From JBFGCT01 sp963825565 (GTDB lineage: Bacteria; Actinomycetota; Acidimicrobiia; Acidimicrobiales; Ilumatobacteraceae), in assembly GCA_963825565.1 (NCBI GenBank), contig CAWGTW010000005.1, positions 1-64,000 of the forward strand: a DNA stretch of 64,000 nt, in the 5' to 3' direction. Every line of letters begins with the position of its first letter. The first letter of the stretch is position 1. The notes beneath the pieces were generated by a model. The model was not told where the DNA came from, did not search any database, and was given only the letters and a program-made list of their open reading frames with translations. This document shows, in pieces, positions 33,475-41,642 of this stretch. The position numbers were made by a program, and so were the translations under genes.

Positions 33475-33600
33475 GTTCAGCCACGCTCCCGTTTGCGCCC
33501 CGCGCAACCATCCGCGGTCATTTCGGCGGGAGCGGCCCGCGCTCCACCGTTCTGTGGCGCTCCCGCCCGGCCCCACGCAAGGTTTCGCGGCGATTTCGGG
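33475..33600 (+). repeat. Intergenic repeat family 1, copies C and D (tandem)
   Basis: Copy C (about 33475-33530) runs accgttcag ... cgcgcaaccatccgcgg then catttcggcgggag. Copy D (about 33552-33600) runs accgttctgtgg ... cacgcaaggtttcgcggc then gatttcgggg. They lie in the 212-bp divergent region between fcl and the DUF4012 gene. Confidence 0.5.
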
Positions 33601-33641
33601 GAGAGACGGGCCGGTGCGGTGGGGGACGGGGCCGGGCGCGT

Positions 33642-33647
33642 GATACT
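33642..33647 (+). promoter_or_regulatory. Candidate -10 for the DUF4012 gene
   Basis: GATACT preceded by TG (TGATACT, 33641-33647) lies 9 nt before the ATG at 33657. Position and sequence fit an extended -10 element. Confidence 0.35.
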
Positions 33648-33656
33648 GGCGGGCTG

Positions 33657-35953
33657 ATGGCGGGCGTCCGGCGCAACTCGATCTCGTACGACGAGGAACG
33701 GATCGTCGTCGCGGTCGCCGTCCTGTCCGGCATCGTCGCCGCGCTGTCCGGTGCCGAGCCGACCGGCAACACGATCGTCGACGCGGTGCTCACCGCGCTG
33801 TCCGCGGCGTTCGTCACGTGGGCCGGCGCGTCGGCGCCGTGGTGGGCGCTCGTCGCCGGCGCCGGCATCGCGACAGCCGGCGCGCTGTCCGGCCCGCTGA
33901 TCGTCCTGCTCCCGAGTGTCGCCGCGCTGCTCGGCGCGTCCTGGATCGGGGCGACCAGGGCCAACCAGCCGATCGCCCGCGCGGCGATCGCTGGCGTCGT
34001 CGTCCAGGTCGTGCTGCGACTGGAGTGGAACCCGTTCTTCCTCTCGTCCACGCTGCTCGGCGCCGCATCGCTCGGCGTCATCGCCGTGTTCGGCGTCCAG
34101 CGCCGCCGGAGGTACCTCCGCAAGCGGGTGTGGATCGGGCTGGTCGCCGTCGGCGGGTTCGCCGCCATCGCCGTCGTCGGGGTCGGTGTCGCCGCGCTCC
34201 AGGCCCGCAACACCGCCCGCGACGGATACCTCGGCATGCTCGACGGGCTGGAGTTCGTCCAGGACGGCAAGCCGCCCGAGGCCGCTGCCACCCTGCGCCA
34301 GGCGGCGCTCGACCTCGGCGACGCGAGCGACAAGCTCGACAGCCCGCTCACGCAGCTCGCCCGCTTCGTCCCCGGCGTCGCCCAGAACCGCAACGCGTCC
34401 GCCGACGTCCTCGCCCGCGCGGCCGACAGCGGCCGACTCGGCGGCGACCACCCTCGACGTCGTCGACCTCGACCAGCTCACCGTGCAGGACGGCGTGATC
34501 GACGTGGGCGCCTTCGCCGCGCTCGCGGTTCCGCTGGACGATCTTCGAGCGACGATCGAGGAGCTCGACGATGCGTTGCAGGACGCCGAGTCGCCCTGGC
34601 TGGTCGCCCCGTTCCGGTCACGGCTCGACGACGCACTCGACCGCGCCGACCAATTCGTCCCCCAGGCGAGGGCGACGGCGGCGGCCGCCCGGATCGCCCC
34701 GGCGATGCTCGGCGCCGACGGCGAGCGGCGGTACTTCGTCGCCTTCGTCAACAACGCCGAGGCCCGCGGGATGGGCGGCCTGATGGGCAACTGGACCGAG
34801 CTCACGGTCGACAACGGCCGGCTGCGGGTGACCGCCGAGGGGCGTACCGCCGACCTGCAGGACCCCGCGCTCAACGACCTCTCGCTCGACGCCCCCCAGG
34901 AGTACCTCGACCGGTACTCGGTCTACGGCGCGAACATCGACGGCGGGGTCGCGGTCAAGTACTGGAGCAACGTCACCATCTCGCCGGACATGCCGAGCGT
35001 CGGCAACGCGATGGCCCAGATGTACGAGACGGCGACCGGGCGGGCGGTCGACGGGGTGATCGTCGTCGACCCGGTCGGCATCCCCAGCCTGCTGGAGATC
35101 GGCGGGCCGGTCGAGCTGGTCGACATCGGCCAGCGGATCGACTCCTCGAACGCCGAGGAGTTCCTGACCCTCGGCCAGTACGAGTTCGCGGAGAACGAGC
35201 GCGAGGACCTGCTCAGCGCGGTCACCGAGCAGACGATCGACAACGTGCTCGACGGTGCGCTCCCGCCGCCCCAGCAGCTCGCACCGATCCTCGCCCCCGC
35301 GGCGGTCAACGGCCACATCGAGCGCGTGGGCGGTGCGCCCCGAGGAGCAGGAGCTGATGAAGCTGATCGGGATGGACGCATCGCTGCCCGTGATCGCCCA
35401 ATCCGGCACCGATGCCCTTGCGGTGTCGAGCAACAACGCCAGCGGCAACAAGATCGAGAACTTCCTCCAACGCACGATCGAGTACCGGGCGACGGTCGAT
35501 CAGGGTTCCGGCGACGTCACGGCGACGTTGCGGGTCGAGCTGGCCAACACCGCGCCGACCACCGGCTACGAGGACTACGTGATCGGCAACATCACCGGGC
35601 TCCCGGTCGGGACGAACCAGATGCTGGTCAACGTCCACACCGAGCTCGACGTTCGGGCCGCCCGCCTCGATGGCGAGGACCTGGACACGCGCATCCTGCA
35701 CGAGCTGGGGTACAACGCCTGGAGCGGCGTCTTCCAAGTGCCCGCCGGCGAGACCGCGGTGCTCGAGTTCGAGCTCGCCGGCAACGTCGGCCCTGGCGCC
35801 TACCGGCTCGTGTACCGCCCCCAAGGGTTGCCGCGCGACGACGCGCTGGCGCTCTCGGCGACGACGACGGGTGGGGACACGATCTTCGACTTCGAGGGCG
35901 GGCTCGAACGACGCACCGTCCTCGACGCCGAGGGCATCGAAGCCTGGCGCTGA
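33657..35953 (+). CDS. DUF4012-family membrane protein (two frameshifts)
   Basis: Merged ~765-aa protein. N-terminus MAGVRRNSISYDEERIVVAV leads into about five hydrophobic segments (for example WALVAGAGIATAGALSGPLI and VWIGLVAVGGFAAIAVVGVG). The large extracytoplasmic part has the DUF4012 signature AMLGADGERRYFVAFVNNAE followed by ARGMGGLMGNWTELTVDNGR. Later come FLTLGQYEFAENEREDLLSA, RTIEYRATVDQGSGDVTATL and FEFE-like C-terminal strands ending VLDAEGIEAWR. Breaks near 34430 and 35322; removing one C at 35322 joins HIE to AWAVRPEEQE. DUF4012 proteins are frequent in glycan loci of actinobacteria, but their role is unproven. Confidence 0.85.
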
Positions 35954-35967
35954 CCTGTTCGTGCTCT

Positions 35968-36050
35968 GCTCTGTTCGGGGTCGGGCACCGAACAGAGCGG
36001 CAACGGTTCGGCGGTCTGTTCGGGGTCGGCACCGAACAGAGCGGCAACGG
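35968..36050. repeat. Hairpin repeat family 2, tandem pair
   Basis: Two near-identical ~45-bp units. Unit 1 has an 11-bp stem gctctgttcgg (35968-35978) / ccgaacagagc (35988-35998). Unit 2 has a 9-bp stem tctgttcgg (36015-36023) / ccgaacaga (36032-36040). They fill the gap between the convergent DUF4012 and membrane-protein genes, so may also terminate both. Confidence 0.65.
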
Positions 36051-36051
36051 T

Positions 36052-36870
36052 TCAGCGTTCGTCGACGGAGAGGGCGACGACGACTGCGAGCGCGAGCCCG
36101 AACGAGACCAACGCGAGCGCGGCCGCGACCACGACCGCCGTCGTCCCGGAGTCGGCGATGCCGCCCGTGCGGGCCATGACGATCGCGGCCAGACCACCGA
36201 TCACCGCCGTCGCCACCGCCGAGCGCTCGTCGGGCATCGCCCTGACCCGGTGGACCAGCGGCACGAGCAGCACCGCCCACCATGCGAACAGCGCTCCGAC
36301 GAGCGCCGACTGGCGGCCGCTGGCACCGAACATCGCCGCCCACCCGACCGATGCCGCGGCGACCGCATACCACTCCAACCCGACCTGCCCACGCCCGACC
36401 AGCTCGAGCCCGACGACGACGAGTGGCACGAGCGCGGCGATCGCGACCTGATCGGTCTCGGGGACGCACAGGTACACCGCGACCAGGGCGACGACGATCG
36501 ATGCCGGCGCGACCCCGGGGGTCGGGAGCAACGCGCGCAGGTCGACGAGCGAGTCGGAGAGCACGACCGCGACGAGGACGGTCAGCCCCGCCGCCCACCA
36601 CCGATCGGCATCGCCGAGTCGGGACGGACCGTACGACAGCACGACGACGAGCAACCCGAGCCCGGCGCCGAGCGCGCGGCGCCGCGACGTCTCGGGGTCG
36701 ACGCCTCCGTACCGCGGCGCGTCGGCGATGGTGGTCGACCCGCCCGCATCGGCGATCGTCGTCGACTCGCCTCCGTCGTCACCGCCGCCCGTCGCGCCAG
36801 CCCCCGGCTCACTGCCACCGTCGCGACCGCCCGGTCCCTGGTCGTCGTCGTTCGGTCGATCGTCGTTCAT
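36052..36870 (-). CDS. Polytopic membrane protein of unknown function
   Basis: 272 aa. The first ~75 residues are Gly/Asp-rich and disordered-looking (DGGSEPGAGATGGGDDGG), with two copies of STTIADA. The rest is about eight hydrophobic segments such as ALGAGLGLLVVVLSYGPSRL, APASIVVALVAVYLCV, IAALVPLVVVGLELVGRG and TTAVVVAAALALVSFGLALA. No enzymatic motif was recognised. It starts 7 bp after the aminotransferase stop (36878), so is probably co-transcribed with it, and could be a transport or polymer-export component. Function unknown. Confidence 0.7.
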   Translation of the reverse strand: MNDDRPNDDDQGPGGRDGGSEPGAGATGGGDDGGESTTIADAGGSTTIADAPRYGGVDPETSRRRALGAGLGLLVVVLSYGPSRLGDADRWWAAGLTVLVAVVLSDSLVDLRALLPTPGVAPASIVVALVAVYLCVPETDQVAIAALVPLVVVGLELVGRGQVGLEWYAVAAASVGWAAMFGASGRQSALVGALFAWWAVLLVPLVHRVRAMPDERSAVATAVIGGLAAIVMARTGGIADSGTTAVVVAAALALVSFGLALAVVVALSVDER

Positions 36871-36877
36871 CGCCGGC

Positions 36878-38017
36878 TCACGATCGCTCCCCGACCGCGG
36901 CGACGATGTCGCAGATCCAGTCGACGGTCGCCTCGTCCATCCGCGAGCCCGACGGCAGGCTCAGGCTCCGCCGGAACAGGTCGTCGGCGACCGCGCCACC
37001 GACGACCGGGTTCGTGCCGAAGACCGGCTGGAGGTGCATCGGCTTGAACGAGTACCGGCCCTCGACGCCTGCGGACCGGAGCGCGTCGAGCACCTCACCC
37101 GGGCCGGCCCCGAACCCGTCGTCGAGCGCAACGGTCGTCAGCCAATGGTTCGGCTCACAGCCGGCCGGGACGTGTTGGAACTCGATGCCGAGCCCGCCGA
37201 GGCGGCGCTCGTAGTGGGCGCGGATGCTCCGGCGGCGGGCGATCCGCGATTCGAGCGTCCGGAGCTGCCCGCGGCCGACCGCCGCGTTGAGGTTGCCCAT
37301 CCGGTAGTTGAAGCCGATGTCACGATGCTCGTACCACGGCTCGGGCTGGCGGGCCTGCGTCGCCAGGTAGCGAGCGCGGGCGACCAGGTCGACGTCGTCG
37401 CTCATGATCGCCCCGCCGCCGCCGGTCGTCAGCATCTTGTTGCCGTTGAACGACAGCACTGCGACCGACCCGTGCCGACCGGCATGCACGCCATCGCGGC
37501 GGGCGCCGATCGCTTCGGCAGCGTCCTGGACGAGCGGCACCTCGTGGCGGGCGCAGACCTCGGCGATCGCGGCACCGTCGGCGACCGAACCATAGAGGTC
37601 GACCGACACGACCGCCGCCGGACGGCGTCCCTCACGGCTGCGCTCGGTCAGCTCCCGGTCGAGAAGATCGACGTCGAGATGCCAGCCGACCGGATCGCAG
37701 TCGACGAAGCAGGGCCGGGCCCCGAGGTACGTGACGGCGAACGCGCTCGCCCCGAACGTGAGCGTGTTGACGAGCACGTCATCGCCTGCGCCGACACCGA
37801 CCGCCCCGAGCGCGAGATGGAGCGCAGCGGTGCCGCTGGACAGCGCAGCGACGGTCGACGCCCCGGTCAGGTCGGCCAGCTCCCGCTCGAAGGCATCGAT
37901 GTCGGGACCGGCCGGCGCCACCCACCCGGAGTCGAACGCGGCGAGCAGCAGCTCACGCTCCACGTCGCCGACCTCGGGTGGGGAGAGCAGCACCTTCCAG
38001 GACGACCCAGGCGACAT
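36878..38017 (-). CDS. DegT-family aminotransferase, PglE/LegC-like
   Basis: 379 aa, intact. WKVLLSPPEVGDVERELLL with SGWVAPAGPDIDAFERELAD is the typical opening of PglE-type UDP-4-keto-sugar aminotransferases. VAALSSGTAALHLALGAVG binds PLP phosphate. VPLVQDAAEAIGA carries the PLP-ring Asp and SVAVLSFNGNKMLTTGGGG the Schiff-base Lys. IGFNYRMGNLNAAVGRGQL follows. It would aminate a UDP-4-keto-6-deoxy-GlcNAc made by the PglF-like protein at 41643-43610. Ligand assignment is by family and context. Confidence 0.85.
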   Translation of the reverse strand: MSPGSSWKVLLSPPEVGDVERELLLAAFDSGWVAPAGPDIDAFERELADLTGASTVAALSSGTAALHLALGAVGVGAGDDVLVNTLTFGASAFAVTYLGARPCFVDCDPVGWHLDVDLLDRELTERSREGRRPAAVVSVDLYGSVADGAAIAEVCARHEVPLVQDAAEAIGARRDGVHAGRHGSVAVLSFNGNKMLTTGGGGAIMSDDVDLVARARYLATQARQPEPWYEHRDIGFNYRMGNLNAAVGRGQLRTLESRIARRRSIRAHYERRLGGLGIEFQHVPAGCEPNHWLTTVALDDGFGAGPGEVLDALRSAGVEGRYSFKPMHLQPVFGTNPVVGGAVADDLFRRSLSLPSGSRMDEATVDWICDIVAAVGERS

Positions 38018-38067
38018 CGCACCAGTGTGCCAGCCTGCCCGCGGCGACCTCTGCCATGATCGGACCG

Positions 38068-38907
38068 ATGTCGCCGATCAAACAGCTCGTCAGGCACGCC
38101 AGTGCCGCCGTCGACCGCTTGACGCCTGCCCCGGTCGGCATCACGATGCTGATCTACCACCGGGTCGGCGGTGGTACCGACAGTGCGGTCGACCTCGATC
38201 CGGACGCGTTCGAGCGCCAACTCGAACACCTCGCGCAGCACCAACGCGTGCTCACCCTCGACGACGCCGTCGCCGAGCTCGCCGCAGCCCAGCCCAACGG
38301 CTGGGCCGGTGTTGCCGAGACCGCGGCGGCGACTCCGGGCGTCGTCGTCACCTTCGACGACGGCACCGCCGACTTCGGCGACGTCGTGGTCCCCGCGCTC
38401 GTCCGCCACGGCGTCCCGGCGACGCTCTACGTGGCGACGTACTTCGTCGACGGTCCGGCGGAGTTCCCGTGGGGTGCGCCGCCGACGAGCTGGGCGGCGC
38501 TGGCCGACGCCACGGCGACCGGCCTGGTCACGATCGGCTCGCACACCCACACCCACCCGCTGCTCGACCGCCTCGACCCCACCGCGGTCGACGACGAGCT
38601 CGATCGCTCGATCGGCCTGATCGCCGAGCACCTCGGGGCCGCGCCGCGACACTTCGCCTACCCCAAGGCGCTCCCCGGCTCGCCCGCCGCCGAGGTCGCG
38701 GTCAGACGACGCTTCGCCAGTGCGGCCCTGGCCCGGAACCGGGTGAACCGGCCGGGACGCACCGACCTCCACCGGCTCTGGCGGACGCCGATCCAACGGT
38801 CCGACGACGACACAGCGTTCGCCAACAAGGCGGCCGGCGGGGCGCGGCTCGAAGGCGAGCTGCGCGGGCTCGCCGCCGCCGCCCGCTACCGCGGTCAGCG
38901 ATCGTGA
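38068..38907 (+). CDS. Polysaccharide deacetylase (NodB-like, CE4)
   Basis: 279 aa, intact. TMLIYHRVGGGTDSAVDLDP and RVLTLDDAVAELA precede the NodB core. VVVTFDDGTADFGDVVVPAL is MT1 (TFDDG) with the metal Asp pair. GSHTHTHPLLDRLDP is MT2 (HxxxH type: SHTHTHP). HFAYPKALPGSPAAEVAV resembles MT3. It would remove acetyl from GlcNAc-like residues of the surface polymer. No signal peptide is apparent, so it may act on a lipid-linked cytoplasmic intermediate. The ATG at 38068 is preferred over 38056. Divergent from the aminotransferase with a 50-bp gap. Confidence 0.85.
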   Translation: MSPIKQLVRHASAAVDRLTPAPVGITMLIYHRVGGGTDSAVDLDPDAFERQLEHLAQHQRVLTLDDAVAELAAAQPNGWAGVAETAAATPGVVVTFDDGTADFGDVVVPALVRHGVPATLYVATYFVDGPAEFPWGAPPTSWAALADATATGLVTIGSHTHTHPLLDRLDPTAVDDELDRSIGLIAEHLGAAPRHFAYPKALPGSPAAEVAVRRRFASAALARNRVNRPGRTDLHRLWRTPIQRSDDDTAFANKAAGGARLEGELRGLAAAARYRGQRS

Positions 38908-38910
38908 TGC

Positions 38911-39010
38911 GGGTGATCTGTTCGCTGCCTGACCCCGAACAGGGCAACGAGGTCGGCGAACGTGAGGTCGGTGATCTGTGTGGTGCCTGACCCCGAACAG
39001 GGCGAGCAGA
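38911..39010. repeat. Hairpin repeat family 2, tandem pair over a gene start
   Basis: Two ~53-bp copies each contain tgcctgaccccgaacaggg preceded by ggtgatctg. Copy 1 forms ctgttcg (38918-38924) / cgaacag (38936-38942). Copy 2 spans the probable GTG starts of the GT4 gene at 38962-38985, so a repeat copy is part of, or abuts, that coding region. Confidence 0.6.
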
Positions 39011-40177
39011 CCGGCGAGAGTGGTCGGCGGCCGGTCGTCGTCCACCTGACGACCACCGACATGAGCCTCGACTGGTTGCTCGCGCCGCAGCTGGTCGCGT
39101 TCCAGCGAGCTGGGTACGACGTGATCGGGATGTCGGCGGCCGGCCCCCACGTCGACGACCTCGCCGCGCTCGGCATCGACCACATCGCGGTGCCCGCGTT
39201 CACCCGGTCGTCCAACCCGATCCAGGACCTGCGGGCGTTCGGACAGCTCGTCGGCCGGTTCCGCCGGCTGCGGCCCGACATCGTGCACACGCACAACCCC
39301 AAGCCCGGCATCCTCGGACGCATCGCTGCCCGCCTGGCACGCGTGCCGCTGGTCGTCAACACCCAGCACGGCCTCTGGGCCCAGCCCGGCGATCGACGCC
39401 GGCGTCGCTGGCCGGTCTACGCCGCTGAGCGCATCGCCGCCGCGTTCGGCGACATCGAGCTCGTCCAGAACCCCGAGGACGTCGCAACACTGGTCGACCG
39501 CCTGCGGGTGCCCGCCCGCAAGGTGCGCCTCCTCGGCAACGGCGTCGATCTCGCCCGCTTCGACCCCGACGCGATCCCCACCGACGATGCGCGACCAGGT
39601 ACGGGCCGAGTGGGGCATCGGCACCGACGAGCTCGTGTGCCTGGTCGTCGGGCGCCTCGTGCGGGAGAAGGGGATCGCCGAGGTCCTCGACGCCGCCGGC
39701 TTGCTCAGCGCGCGGTCCGTACCGGTGCGCTTCGTCGTCGTCGGGCCGGTCGACGACGCCAAGTCGGATGCGATCGATCAGGCCGCGCTCGACGCCGCTC
39801 GCGGCCACGGCGTCGTGTTGACCGGGACGCGCACGGACATGCCCGGGTGCTACGCGGCCGCCGACATCTTCCTGACGGCGAGCTGGCGGGAGGGGTTCCC
39901 GCGCAGCGCGATGGAGGCGGCGGCGATGGGGCTCCCGACGATCGCCTCCGACATCCGGGGCAACCGCCAGGTCGTGTCCGACGGCGAGACCGGACTGCTC
40001 GTGCCGGTTCGCCAGCCGGACGCGATCGCGGCCGCCGTCGAGCGCCTGGTCGACGACGAGGACCTGCGACGGGCGATGGGCGGAGCGGCGCGGCAGCGGG
40101 CGGCGGCCGAGTTCGACCAAGCGCGGGTGATCGAGCGGACCCTCGACGCCTACCGGCTCCTCCCGACCAGCACCTGA
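38962..40177 (+). CDS. GT4-family glycosyltransferase (one frameshift)
   Basis: The acceptor domain begins PVVVHLTTTDMSLDWLLAPQ, then RLRPDIVHTHNPKPGILGRI and LVVNTQHGLWAQPG. NGVDLARFDPDAI marks the linker. A break near 39590 shifts to LVCLVVGRLVREKGIAEVLD, GVVLTGTRTDMPGCYAAADI and FLTASWREGFPRSAMEAAAM (EGFPxxxxE). Ends at the TGA of 40175-40177. Several GTG codons between 38962 and 38985 could start it; all lie inside a family 2 repeat. The opening resembles GalNAc/diNAcBac-type transferases such as PglA/WbnH, fitting the nearby bacillosamine genes. Confidence 0.8.
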
Positions 40178-40195
40178 TCGAGCGACCCTCGACGC

Positions 40196-40834
40196 CTACC
40201 GGCTGCTCCCTGCCTGAGCCGGCACCCGGCCCGCAGCGGGGAGCTCGCGCATCGTGACGCCCTCGGCATGGTCGACGCCCGCCCTCCGGAGCACGGCCGG
40301 CACCGTGGCGGCGAGGATGCGGAGATCGCCGACCAGGCTGCGGGTTCGCACGTAGCGCACGTCGAGCGCCAGGCGCTCCGACCAGTCGACCGCGTTCCGA
40401 CCGGCGATCTGGGCGAGGCCGGTGATCCCCGGCCGGACCCGGAACCGCTCGTACTCGTCGCCGACGAACCGATCCCAGTAATGGACCGGAAGCGGCCTCG
40501 GCCCGACGAGGGAGATGTCGCCACGCACCAGGTTCCAGAGCGAGGGCAGCTCGTCGAGACTGGTCGAGCGGATGAACCGGCCGACCGAGGTGAGCCGCTC
40601 GGCGTCGTGCTCGGGGGACTCCCGGCCCGGTGTGGGATGGCGCATCGATCGGAACTTCAACAGCTCGAACGGGTGGCCGCCACGACCGAGGCGGTGCTGG
40701 CGGTACACGACGCCGGAGCCTGCCGTGAGCCGCGTCGCCAGCGCGACCGCCGCCAGCGCGGGCGCGGCGACGACCGCCGCAACGCACCCGACGACGAGAT
40801 CGATCACCCGGCGCACCGCGTCGGGGGTGTTCAT
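40196..40834 (-). CDS. Undecaprenyl-phosphate sugar-1-phosphate transferase, PglC-like
   Basis: 212 aa, intact. Small monotopic phosphoglycosyltransferase: one N-terminal re-entrant hydrophobic segment (RVIDLVVGCVAAVVAAPALA), then VYRQHRLGRGGHPFELLKFR, RFIRSTSLDELPSLWNLVRG (catalytic Asp-Glu dyad) and ISLVGPRPLPVHYWDRF. It would load the first sugar phosphate onto undecaprenyl phosphate, initiating glycan assembly. Its start overlaps by 4 bp the stop of the acetyltransferase gene (ATGA). Lacks the large WbaP/WcaJ N-terminal domain. Context suggests UDP-diNAc-bacillosamine as donor, which is inference. Confidence 0.9.
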   Translation of the reverse strand: MNTPDAVRRVIDLVVGCVAAVVAAPALAAVALATRLTAGSGVVYRQHRLGRGGHPFELLKFRSMRHPTPGRESPEHDAERLTSVGRFIRSTSLDELPSLWNLVRGDISLVGPRPLPVHYWDRFVGDEYERFRVRPGITGLAQIAGRNAVDWSERLALDVRYVRTRSLVGDLRILAATVPAVLRRAGVDHAEGVTMRELPAAGRVPAQAGSSR

Positions 40835-41490
40835 CGTGTGCCACCGCCCGCGGCCAACACCCGCGCCGGGACGCCGACGACCGTCGTGCCGGGCGCGACA
40901 TCGCGAACGACGACGGCGCCGGCGCCGACGATGGCACCCGCGCCGACCGAGCGACCGGGAAGGACACGGGCACCGATGCCGACGAACGCGCCGTCGCCGA
41001 TCGACACGTCACCACCGATCGCCACCCCAGGAGCGACGTGCACGTACTCCCCGACCCGGCAGTCGTGGTCGACCGAGGCGTTCGTGTTGACGATCGACCC
41101 CTCGCCGATCGTGGTCGCCGCGTTGACCACCGCCGCGGGAAGCAACTGCACGCCGTCGGCGAGCACGGCGCTCGACGAGACCACCGCCGACGGAGCGACG
41201 ACCTTCACGAGATCGAGATGACGGGACCGCAACATCTGGCCGAACGTACGGCGAATCTCGTTGTGCCCGATCGCGACGCAGATGGTGGTGATGGATCTAC
41301 TCTCCGTGATGTCCCGGAGGTCGGCATCGAGCCCGAGCACCGGGATTCCGAGCCGATCGATGCCCGTCCCGTCTCGGCTGAGCGCACCGACGACCACGTT
41401 GTCCGGGTCCGCGAGCAGGGCTTCGAGGCAGACACGGGCGTGCCCGCCGGCTCCGATCATCAACACGCGTCGGGGTCCGGGGCGGGTCAC
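40831..41490 (-). CDS. Sugar O/N-acetyltransferase, NeuD/PglD-like
   Basis: 219 aa, intact. The N-terminal nucleotide-sugar-binding part is RRVLMIGAGGHARVCLEALL. The C-terminal left-handed beta-helix shows hexapeptide repeats (VVNAATTIGEGSIVNTNASV, DHDCRVGEYVHVAPGVAIGG). His in VDHDC is the usual catalytic base, and VVGVPARVL ends the fold. It would acetylate the C4 amine of UDP-4-amino sugar made by the PglE-like enzyme. GTG start at 41490 is supported by a TACGGT element 7 nt upstream. Overlaps the PglC-like gene. Confidence 0.88.
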   Translation of the reverse strand: MTRPGPRRVLMIGAGGHARVCLEALLADPDNVVVGALSRDGTGIDRLGIPVLGLDADLRDITESRSITTICVAIGHNEIRRTFGQMLRSRHLDLVKVVAPSAVVSSSAVLADGVQLLPAAVVNAATTIGEGSIVNTNASVDHDCRVGEYVHVAPGVAIGGDVSIGDGAFVGIGARVLPGRSVGAGAIVGAGAVVVRDVAPGTTVVGVPARVLAAGGGTR

Positions 41491-41497
41491 GGACGCA

Positions 41498-41503
41498 ACC
41501 GTA
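41498..41503 (-). promoter_or_regulatory. Leaderless -10 element of the PglD-like gene
   Basis: TACGGT on the minus strand ends 7 nt before the GTG at 41490. This implies a leaderless mRNA for the pglD-pglC pair. Confidence 0.5.
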
Positions 41504-41642
41504 GCGACAGCGCATCGTTCAGAGCCCGGATGCGCCGCCGGCCCGCCCGCTGCGATGTCTCAATGTCAAGATCACGGAAAGCCCCTTTCGCTTTTCCCTC
41601 AAGCGGGCTAGGTTCAGTATCCGCGGAGAAGGCCACCTCAGT

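Noticed and set aside
41580..41635. Riboswitch or sigma-28 promoter upstream of the PglF-like gene
   Set aside because: ctcaag is present but no GCCGATA-like partner at the right spacing, and no recognisable riboswitch fold.
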